This document shows, piece by piece, positions 57,512 to 64,000 of a stretch of 64,000 nt of DNA. The notes beneath the pieces are model-generated. The model saw nothing but the letters and a program-made list of their open reading frames with translations. It was not told the origin of the DNA and made no database searches. Every line of letters starts with the position of its first letter. The first letter of the stretch is position 1. Origin of the DNA: Mycobacterium sp. E3198 (GTDB lineage: Bacteria; Actinomycetota; Actinomycetes; Mycobacteriales; Mycobacteriaceae). The stretch is taken from positions 1 to 64,000 of the forward strand of contig NZ_LZIS01000051.1 in NCBI RefSeq assembly GCF_001667015.1, written 5' to 3'. Made by a program: the position numbers and the translations under genes.

Positions 57512-58954
57512 TCAGACCGGCAGCAGCTGGTCGATCACCGCGGCCAATTGCTTGGCGGACCGGCATTCGTGCATCGTGATGACCTCCTGGTAGCGCGGCA
57601 CCGCCGAGTCGCCGCTGCCCCACAGGTGCTTGGGCTCGGGGTTGAGCCAGTGCGCGTGCCGGCTCGCGGTGACCATGTGAGACAGCAGCTCGGTCTCCGG
57701 ATTGCGGTAGTTGGTGCGGCCGTCGCCGAGCACCAGCAGCGAGGCGCGCGGCGACAGCACGTTGGGAAACGCCTGCGCGAACGACGCGAACGCGTTGCCG
57801 TAGTCGGAGTGCCCGTCGCGGCTGTACACGCCCGCCTCGCGGGTGATCCGCTGGATCGCCACGGCCAGGTCGGCTTCGGGCCCGAACATGTGGGTCACCT
57901 CGTCGGTCGTGTCGATGAAGGCGAACACCCGGACCCGCGAGAACTGTTGGCGCAGCGCGTGCACCAGCAGCAGCGTGAAGTGGCTGAACCCGGCGACCGA
58001 CCCCGAAACGTCGCACAGCACCACCAGTTCCGGGCGCGCCGGACGGGGCTTGGCCAGCACCACGTCGATCGGCACGCCGCCGGTGGACATCGACTTGCGC
58101 AGCGTCTTGCGCAGGTCGATCACCCCGGCGCGCGAGCGTCGCCGGCGGGCCGCCAGCCGGGTGGCCAGCGTGCGGGCCAGCGGCGCCACCACCCGTTGCA
58201 TCTGGCGCAGCTGTTCACCCGAGGCGCGCAAGAACTCGACGTTCTCCGAAAGCTGTGGGATGCCGTACATCTGGACGTGGTCGCGGCCGAGCTGCTCGGC
58301 GGTGCGCCGCTTGGTCTCCGCGTCGACCAACTTGCGCAACTGCGTGATCCGCTGCGCGGCAAGGGCTTTGGCGATCTGCTCCTGGCTGGGAGTGGGCTCG
58401 TCACCGTACGGGGCGAGCAGCCCCGCCAGCAGCTTGCCCTCCAATTCGTCCAGCGCCATGGCCTTGAGCGCCTGATACGAGGAGAACGAGGGGCCCCGGC
58501 TGGAACTGTATTTGCCGTAGGCCTCGACGATCCGCGCGACCATCGCCACCAGGCGCTCGTCCATCTCCGCGAGGTCGGGGTTCTCGTTGAGCAGGTCCAG
58601 CAGCATCTGGCGCATCGCCTCGACGTCGTCGGGCGGCAAAGAGTCGTCCGGGGTCCCGTCGGCCCCTTCGTCGGTGACCACCGCGCGCGCGCCCAACGCC
58701 GCGGGAAACCACAGGTCGAACATGGCGTCATAGGTGTCGCGGTGATCGGGGCGGCGCAGCACCGCGCAGGCGAGGCCCTCGCGCAGCACCTCGCGATCGC
58801 TCAGTCCCAGGGTGGCCATCACCCGGCCGGCGTCCACGGTCTCCGACGGCCCCACCGAAATCCCCACTCCGCGAAGCGCTTCCACGAACCCCACCAGGTG
58901 GCCCGGCAGCCCGTGCGGGGCGAGCGGGCGGGTGGGGCGGACGCGGCGGGCCAT
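57512..58954 (-). CDS. VWA-domain (CoxE-like) protein
   Basis: A 480-residue protein with a helical N-terminal half and a C-terminal von Willebrand factor A domain. The MIDAS metal site is seen as DVSGS ([16 protein letters not shown]), with the later Thr/Asp in FIDTTDEV and [11 protein letters not shown]. Together with MoxR-type ATPases such proteins act as cofactor-insertion or complex-remodelling chaperones. It follows the moxR gene with a one-base overlap (TGATG) and equals Mtb Rv2425c. The client is unknown. Confidence 0.9.
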   Translation of the reverse strand: MARRVRPTRPLAPHGLPGHLVGFVEALRGVGISVGPSETVDAGRVMATLGLSDREVLREGLACAVLRRPDHRDTYDAMFDLWFPAALGARAVVTDEGADGTPDDSLPPDDVEAMRQMLLDLLNENPDLAEMDERLVAMVARIVEAYGKYSSSRGPSFSSYQALKAMALDELEGKLLAGLLAPYGDEPTPSQEQIAKALAAQRITQLRKLVDAETKRRTAEQLGRDHVQMYGIPQLSENVEFLRASGEQLRQMQRVVAPLARTLATRLAARRRRSRAGVIDLRKTLRKSMSTGGVPIDVVLAKPRPARPELVVLCDVSGSVAGFSHFTLLLVHALRQQFSRVRVFAFIDTTDEVTHMFGPEADLAVAIQRITREAGVYSRDGHSDYGNAFASFAQAFPNVLSPRASLLVLGDGRTNYRNPETELLSHMVTASRHAHWLNPEPKHLWGSGDSAVPRYQEVITMHECRSAKQLAAVIDQLLPV

Positions 58955-59829
58955 CAGTTGAGCCTGAGCTCCCCGGCCGCGCGCTGCTGGTCGGATTGGT
59001 GCTTGAGGACCACACCGAGCGTCTGGGCCACCACCGCGTCGTCGATGGTGTCCAGCCCCAGCGCCAACAGCGTGCGGCCCCAGTCGATCGTCTCGGCGAT
59101 GGAGGGCACCTTCTTCAGTTGCATCCCGCGCAGCACGCCGATGATGCGCACCAACTCCTCGGCCAGGTGCGCGGGCAGCTCGGGGACCCGCGACAGCAGG
59201 ATGCGCCGCTCCAGCTCGGGGCTCGGGAAGTCGATGTGCAGGAACAGGCAGCGGCGCTTGAGCGCCTCCGACAGCTCCCGGGTGGCGTTGGAGGTCAGCA
59301 CCACCAGCGGCGTCCGCTCGGCGGTGATCGTGCCCAGTTCGGGGACGGTCACCGCGAAGTCGGACAGCACCTCGAGCAGCAGCCCCTCGATCTCGATGTC
59401 CGCCTTGTCGGTCTCGTCGATCAGCAACACGGTCGGCTCGGTGCGCCGGATCGCGGTCAGCAGCGGACGCTGCAGGAGGAACTCCTCGCTGAACACGTCG
59501 TCCTTGGTCTGATCCCAATCACCGGAGCCGGCCTGGATGCGCAGAATCTGCTTGGCGTGGTTCCACTCGTACAGCGCGCGCGCCTCGTCGACGCCCTCGT
59601 AGCACTGCAGGCGCACCAGGCCCGAGCCGGTGGCCTGGGCGACGGCGCGCGCCAGCTCGGTCTTGCCGACGCCGGCGGGACCCTCCACCAGCAGCGGCTT
59701 GCCGAGCCGGTCGGCCAGGAACACGGCGGTCGCGGTGGCGGTGTCGGGCAGGTAGCCGGTCTCCGCCAACCGCCGGGAGACGTCGTCGATGTCGGCGAAC
59801 AACGGCGCAGGCCGGGCGGGCACACTCAC
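58954..59829 (-). CDS. MoxR-family AAA+ ATPase
   Basis: A 291-residue ATPase with Walker A GPAGVGKTEL, Walker B VLLIDETDKAD, sensor 1 VVLTSNATREL and an arginine-finger region ALKRRCLF. It works with the adjacent VWA protein, probably pulling on or activating a protein target. GTG 59829 start, with AGGAG about ten bases upstream. Equals Mtb Rv2426c. Confidence 0.92.
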   Translation of the reverse strand: MSVPARPAPLFADIDDVSRRLAETGYLPDTATATAVFLADRLGKPLLVEGPAGVGKTELARAVAQATGSGLVRLQCYEGVDEARALYEWNHAKQILRIQAGSGDWDQTKDDVFSEEFLLQRPLLTAIRRTEPTVLLIDETDKADIEIEGLLLEVLSDFAVTVPELGTITAERTPLVVLTSNATRELSEALKRRCLFLHIDFPSPELERRILLSRVPELPAHLAEELVRIIGVLRGMQLKKVPSIAETIDWGRTLLALGLDTIDDAVVAQTLGVVLKHQSDQQRAAGELRLN

Positions 59830-59863
59830 GATCTCAGTTCTCCTAAAGCTTTTTGTCGGGGTG

Positions 59864-61123
59864 TCAGGCCGGGCGGGTCTGCCCGTCCCCCCACGCGATC
59901 CACTTGGTGGAGGTCAGTTCCGGCAATCCCATCGGTCCCCGCGCATGCAGCTTCTGTGTGGAGATGCCGATCTCGGCACCGAACCCGAACTGCTCGCCGT
60001 CGGTGAACGCCGTCGAAGCGTTGACCATCACCGCGGCCGCGTCGACTCCGTCGGTAAAGCGTTGGGCCGCAGCCATGTTCGTGGTCACGATGGATTCGGT
60101 GTGTCCGGTGCCGTACTCGTTGACGTGGGCGATCGCGGCGTCGACGCCGTCGACCACCGCCACCGCGATGTCCATCGACAGGTATTCGCGGCGCAGGTCG
60201 GCCTCGTCGGCGTCGTCACCGAGACCGCCGTGCACGGTCACCCCGGCGTGTTCCAGGGCGTCGATCAGCCTGGGCAGGGCCACGCCTGCGATCGCGGCGT
60301 CGACCAGCAGCGTCTCGGCGGCGTTGCAGACGCTGGGCCGCCGGGTCTTGGAGTTCAGCAGGATCCGCTCCGCCACGTCCAGGTCGGCCGATTCGTGCAC
60401 GTAGACGTGGCAGTTGCCGACGCCGGTCTCGATGGTGGGCACCTGGGCGTCGCGCACCACCGCGTCGATCAGGCTCGCTCCCCCACGCGGGATGACCACG
60501 TCGACCAGGCCGCGGGCCTGGATCAGGTGGGTGACCGTGGATCGGTCGGCGGCCGACAGCAGCTGGACCGCGTCGGCGGGCAGGTCCTCGCTGATCAGCG
60601 ACGCGCGCAGCACGTCGACGAGGGCCTGATTGGACTTCGCCGCCGACGAGCTGCCGCGCAGCAGCACCGCGTTGCCGGACTTGAGGGCCAAGCCGAAGGC
60701 GTCCACGGTGACGTTGGGCCGGCCCTCGTAGATCATGCCGACGACGCCGAGCGGGACCCGCTGCTGGCGCAGGTGCAGACCGTTGGGCAGGGTGTAGCCG
60801 CGCAGCACCTCGCCGACCGGGTCGGGCAGTCCCGCGACCTGTCGCAGGCCGGCGGCGATCCCCTCGACGCGCTGGGGGTTCAGCGCCAACCGGTCGAGCA
60901 TTGCCGCCGGGGTGCCGGCGGCCCGGGCCGCCTCGAGGTCCTCGGCGTTGGCCGCCAGGATCTGCTCGGTGTGGGCGACGACCGCGTCCGCGGCGGACTG
61001 CAACGCCGCGTCCTTGGCGACCGTCGGCAACAGGGCCAGCGCGCGGGCGGCGACCCGGGCGCGGCGGGCGGCGTCGTGGACGTCCCGGCGCAAGTCAGGA
61101 AGCGAGGGAGCTTGCAGACTCAT
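59864..61123 (-). CDS. proA: Gamma-glutamyl phosphate reductase ProA
   Basis: A 419-residue NADPH-dependent aldehyde-dehydrogenase-fold enzyme, second in proline synthesis: it reduces gamma-glutamyl phosphate to the semialdehyde. The catalytic Cys is in [14 protein letters not shown]. Other family blocks are [19 protein letters not shown] and [19 protein letters not shown] 61123 is preferred because TACCCT lies exactly six bases ahead, giving a leaderless start. In Mtb (Rv2427c) oxyR'-ahpCD lies just upstream; here the channel gene does. Confidence 0.95.
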   Translation of the reverse strand: MSLQAPSLPDLRRDVHDAARRARVAARALALLPTVAKDAALQSAADAVVAHTEQILAANAEDLEAARAAGTPAAMLDRLALNPQRVEGIAAGLRQVAGLPDPVGEVLRGYTLPNGLHLRQQRVPLGVVGMIYEGRPNVTVDAFGLALKSGNAVLLRGSSSAAKSNQALVDVLRASLISEDLPADAVQLLSAADRSTVTHLIQARGLVDVVIPRGGASLIDAVVRDAQVPTIETGVGNCHVYVHESADLDVAERILLNSKTRRPSVCNAAETLLVDAAIAGVALPRLIDALEHAGVTVHGGLGDDADEADLRREYLSMDIAVAVVDGVDAAIAHVNEYGTGHTESIVTTNMAAAQRFTDGVDAAAVMVNASTAFTDGEQFGFGAEIGISTQKLHARGPMGLPELTSTKWIAWGDGQTRPA

Positions 61124-61129
61124 TGAACC

Positions 61130-61135
61130 AGGGTA
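61130..61135 (-). promoter_or_regulatory. -10 element of the leaderless proA promoter
   Basis: On the minus strand TACCCT is followed by six bases (GGTTCA) and the proA ATG, leaving no room for a Shine-Dalgarno sequence. Confidence 0.45.
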
Positions 61136-61181
61136 TCGGGCCTTCGCCGGCCAGGTCAGGCTGCCCCACGCGCGAGGAGGC

Positions 61182-62588
61182 CTACCCCACCCGCTCGCCG
61201 CGGCGCGCCTGGCGCACCTTGTTTTGCCGCTCGTCGAGGATGTGGCCGAAGTTCTGCAGTAGCAACGGTTCACGCATCACCAGGTGCTCGATGTGCTCCC
61301 GGTCGATCTCCAGCGCGGTCACTTCCTCGAGCGCGTACGCGCTCGCCATGTTCGGCTGCCGAGTCAGCGCGGTCAGGCCGAGGAACGAGCCCTCGACCAG
61401 CGTGCTGATCGGCACGATCGAGCCGTCGTCGGCCATCGCGGTCAGTTGCACGCGACCGGCGACCAGGAACGTCATCCCCCTGGGCACCTGGCCGGCGTAC
61501 TCCACCGTTTCGTCGGCGCCGTACCGGACCAGCTCCGCGCAGGAATGCAGCGACCGCTGTTCGTCGGCGTTCAGCCGCAAGGCCGGCGCCACCACGGTCC
61601 GCAGCGCCTTCTCCACCCGTTCGGGGGTCGAGTAATCGTCGTCGCAGTTGTCCAGGTGCAGGCCCTCCCGGCGCGCGGCGTACCAAACCCAGCGCAGAAA
61701 GGTCGACTTCGCGGCGCCATCGTCCGCCGGCGAGCTCAGCCCTAAGGAGGTGCGGTATTCGCCGCCGCCGGTGGGCACCGAGCGGGGCACGCTGTCGGGC
61801 TTGAGCTGAGGCAGTCCCAGAGCGACGCGCGAGAGCACGGCGCACACCCGGTCGGGCGGGTCGGAGGCCGCAAACGTCGTCGTGATCGCCAATTTGTGGG
61901 TGCCGACGGGGCGGCTGAGGTTCGTGAACGCCGTCGTCGCCAGCACCGAGTTCGGGGTGACCCGCATCCCACTGCCGGTGTCGATGTGCACCGCCCGCCA
62001 GTTCACTTCGACGACGCGACCCCGCGCCGTCCCGGTGTCCAGCCACTCATCGATCCGGAACGGCTGCTCGAACAGCATGAACAGGCCCGACACGATCTGC
62101 CCGACGGAGTTCTGCAGCATCAGGCCGATGACCACCGAGGTGACACCCAGCGCGGTGAACAGGCCGCCGACCCGGACGCCCCAGATATAGGACAGCATCA
62201 CGACCAGGCCCACGCCGATCAACGCGAACCGCGCGACGTCCAAGAAGATGGCCGGCAATCGTGCACGCCAGCTCTCCTCGGGTGCGCCCTCGAACACGGT
62301 GGCGTTGAGCCCCGACAGCAAGAGCACCAGCACCAAAAAGCCGAACACCGTGGTGAGCAGCCGCACCGGGACGTCCCCGGCCGGGATCTGCGAGGCCTTG
62401 ACAAGCAGCAGCAGCAGCGCGACGAGCGGCAGCAGGTAGTTGCGCAGCAGGCCCACCTGCCGGGCCAGGCGGCTATTGCGGCGGACGAGCGTGTGGTGCA
62501 GCTCGGTCAGAAAAATCAAGCAGATCGGAAATCCGACCGCGATACCCACCGCCCAGTAGAACCACGAGGAGCTCCACACGTGCATCAT
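61182..62588 (-). CDS. MscS-type channel with a degenerate cyclic-nucleotide-binding domain
   Basis: A 468-residue protein with four or five N-terminal membrane segments, an MscS pore and beta domain ([36 protein letters not shown]) and a C-terminal cNMP-binding-like domain from about residue 350. In that domain the usual phosphate-binding cassette reads [19 protein letters not shown], where the Arg expected before A-S/T is Asn, so binding of cAMP or cGMP is doubtful. It overlaps the cyclase-like gene upstream (ATGATG junction; start 62588 or 62585). Equals Mtb Rv2434c. Confidence 0.85.
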   Translation of the reverse strand: MMHVWSSSWFYWAVGIAVGFPICLIFLTELHHTLVRRNSRLARQVGLLRNYLLPLVALLLLLVKASQIPAGDVPVRLLTTVFGFLVLVLLLSGLNATVFEGAPEESWRARLPAIFLDVARFALIGVGLVVMLSYIWGVRVGGLFTALGVTSVVIGLMLQNSVGQIVSGLFMLFEQPFRIDEWLDTGTARGRVVEVNWRAVHIDTGSGMRVTPNSVLATTAFTNLSRPVGTHKLAITTTFAASDPPDRVCAVLSRVALGLPQLKPDSVPRSVPTGGGEYRTSLGLSSPADDGAAKSTFLRWVWYAARREGLHLDNCDDDYSTPERVEKALRTVVAPALRLNADEQRSLHSCAELVRYGADETVEYAGQVPRGMTFLVAGRVQLTAMADDGSIVPISTLVEGSFLGLTALTRQPNMASAYALEEVTALEIDREHIEHLVMREPLLLQNFGHILDERQNKVRQARRGERVG

Positions 62589-64000
62589 CGCTCCGACAAC
62601 CGGTACATCGCCTGCTCGGTCCCGCCGACCGAGATCGTGCCCGCGGGGGTGAACTGCCGCACGTCGCGCATCGCCTCGTACACCGGGGCGCTGACGTAGA
62701 TGCCGGGCTGCGGTGCGCCCCGGTGCATTTGGTAGGCCAGGCTCACCGCGGCGCCCCACATGTCGTAGACCAGGCTCGACCGGCCCACCAGACCGCTGAT
62801 GACGTTGCCGGTGTTGATGCCGACCCGAAGGCCCAGATCGTGTCCGGCCTGATGGTTGAACCGATCGATGATGCGGCGCATTTCGATGGCGAAGTCGACG
62901 GTTCGGTGGATGCTGTCCAGTCGCGGCGTGATCACCCCGCAGGTCGCGAGGTAGCCGTTGTGGAACGTGCGGATCCGTTCGACGCCAAGGGTTTCGGCCG
63001 CTGAATCGAACTGTTTGAAAAGCTCGTCGACGATCCCCACCAGTTGGTCACCCGGAAGATCATTGGAGAGCTCGTCAAGCCCGGCGATGTCGGCGAAGAT
63101 GATCGCGACGTCCTGGTGCTTTTGTGCGATGGTCGCCTCGCCCTCGCGGTACCGCTGGACGAGCGACTCGGGCATCAGCGCCAGCAGCAGGCGGTTGTTC
63201 TCGTTACGCTGCTCGTTGAGCAGCTCCTCCTTGATCGCCAGGTTGCGGCTCATCTCGTTGAAAGCCGCCGTGAGATCGCCGATTTCGTCGCGCGCCAGCA
63301 CCGGGATGTTGATGTCGTAGTCGCCCGAGCTGATCTTGCGCGCGCCCTCCTCGAGGCGCCGGACCGGGCGCATGGCCGCCTGGGCGATGAGCATCGAGGC
63401 CACGCAGATGACGAACACCAACGCGGTGACCGCGATCACCAGGGTCTTGCTGAACCTGCCCAGCCGCGCGAACGCGTCCGAGTCGTCGCGCGTCGCCAGG
63501 ATCGACCAGTGCAGGTTGGAGTTGGGGATATCCAGTGGCGCATAGGCTTCCAATTCCTTATTGCCCGTGTAATCGGTGGCGCTCATGGTGCCGGTCTCGC
63601 CGCGCTGGGCGGCCTTGAGACCCGCGGTCGCAACCGGCTGCACCAACGTCGTGCCGCCCAACTGGAGCGCCTTTTCCACCACGTCGGGCGGGGTGCCCGC
63701 GGCGATGGCCTCGCGCCGGTACTCCTGCGGATGCTGCAGGAACAGCCGTGAATCCGAACGCATCAGGTCATCGGGGCCCGCCAGATAGGTCTCGGTCGCG
63801 GCACCCATGCCGGCGGCTTCCCAGTGCTTGTTGGCGGTCATGATGTTGTTGATCTTGTCGATCGGCACCGGCAAGGCCATGACACCGGTCATCTTGCCGT
63901 TCATCCCGACCGGCGAGACCACCCACGCGGTGGGCGCGTCGAGCGCCGGCTGATAGGGCTGGAAGTCGGTGATCCAGACGAATTCCACGTCGTTGGAGCG
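62585..64000 (-). CDS. Membrane receptor with HAMP and degenerate adenylate-cyclase domain (5' end outside window)
   Basis: At least 471 residues, open at the window edge. The visible order is an extracytoplasmic sensor region, a membrane segment (TLVIAVTALVFVICVASMLIAQAAM), a HAMP domain (MRPVRRLEEGARKISSGDYDI) and a class III cyclase domain. The first metal Asp is kept (FADIAGLD). The second metal Asp is lost (TFHNGYLATCG instead of a GD motif), the substrate Lys is Arg, and the transition-state Asn and Arg are replaced (AVSLAYQM). It is probably not an active cyclase but a sensor. Equals Mtb Rv2435c, coupled to the channel gene. Confidence 0.87.
   Translation of the reverse strand, partial: RSNDVEFVWITDFQPYQPALDAPTAWVVSPVGMNGKMTGVMALPVPIDKINNIMTANKHWEAAGMGAATETYLAGPDDLMRSDSRLFLQHPQEYRREAIAAGTPPDVVEKALQLGGTTLVQPVATAGLKAAQRGETGTMSATDYTGNKELEAYAPLDIPNSNLHWSILATRDDSDAFARLGRFSKTLVIAVTALVFVICVASMLIAQAAMRPVRRLEEGARKISSGDYDINIPVLARDEIGDLTAAFNEMSRNLAIKEELLNEQRNENNRLLLALMPESLVQRYREGEATIAQKHQDVAIIFADIAGLDELSNDLPGDQLVGIVDELFKQFDSAAETLGVERIRTFHNGYLATCGVITPRLDSIHRTVDFAIEMRRIIDRFNHQAGHDLGLRVGINTGNVISGLVGRSSLVYDMWGAAVSLAYQMHRGAPQPGIYVSAPVYEAMRDVRQFTPAGTISVGGTEQAMYRLSER

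Overview
The window is about 64 kb of high-GC actinobacterial chromosome. It is almost certainly from a non-tuberculous Mycobacterium, probably a slow grower of the M. avium-complex type. The species call is inference; the genus call rests on near-identity to the Mycobacterium tuberculosis (Mtb) proteins I remember and on gene order following Mtb Rv2388c to Rv2435c. Against that remembered order, rpfD/Rv2390c, PE_PGRS41, PE24, eis, Rv2422-Rv2424c and oxyR-ahpCD are missing from their usual places. A single Fic gene and a roughly 27-kb lipid island are inserted.

Region 1 (1-15.5 kb) is centred on sulfur metabolism. It holds the 5' end of hemW, a poly-cysteine leader peptide that probably attenuates the assimilatory operon sirA-cysH-che1 (sulfite reductase, APS reductase, siroheme ferrochelatase), an inserted AT-rich Fic gene with a palindromic operator, ggtB, and the minus-strand sulfate importer operon subI-cysT-cysW-cysA. 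Small membrane proteins, a GH15 trehalase and two tandem LppR-type lipoproteins follow.

Region 2 (15.5-27 kb) is conserved core. It holds lepA (with no canonical start codon), a MazF-like protein, a CBS protein, an RNase Z-like hydrolase, the tightly overlapping ATP-grasp / alpha-E / transglutaminase operon (likely a peptide-modification system of unknown product), rpsT, holA and comEA-comEC.

Region 3 (27-54 kb) is the accessory lipid island. It starts with a holin-like/DUF3618 membrane pair, a pair of acyl-CoA dehydrogenases and a PPOX/F420 protein. Next comes a 3716-residue two-module PKS, divergent from papA-mmpL10-(PE-PPE hydrolase)-fadD23. This content matches the trehalose polyphleate (TPP) glycolipid locus: FadD activates a starter acid, the PKS builds a long unbranched chain from malonyl units, PapA loads it on trehalose, MmpL exports, and the secreted PE-PPE enzyme completes acylation. 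A DapB-like dehydrogenase and an mmpS-mmpL pair close the island.

Region 4 (54-64 kb) returns to core genes, mostly on the minus strand: degV-octT-gpgP, rsfS-nadD, a VWA/MoxR pair, proA, and an MscS-like channel overlapping an adenylate-cyclase-like receptor that runs off the end. In the last pair the cyclase and the cyclic-nucleotide domains have both lost key residues. No tRNA, rRNA, IS element or CRISPR array was seen.
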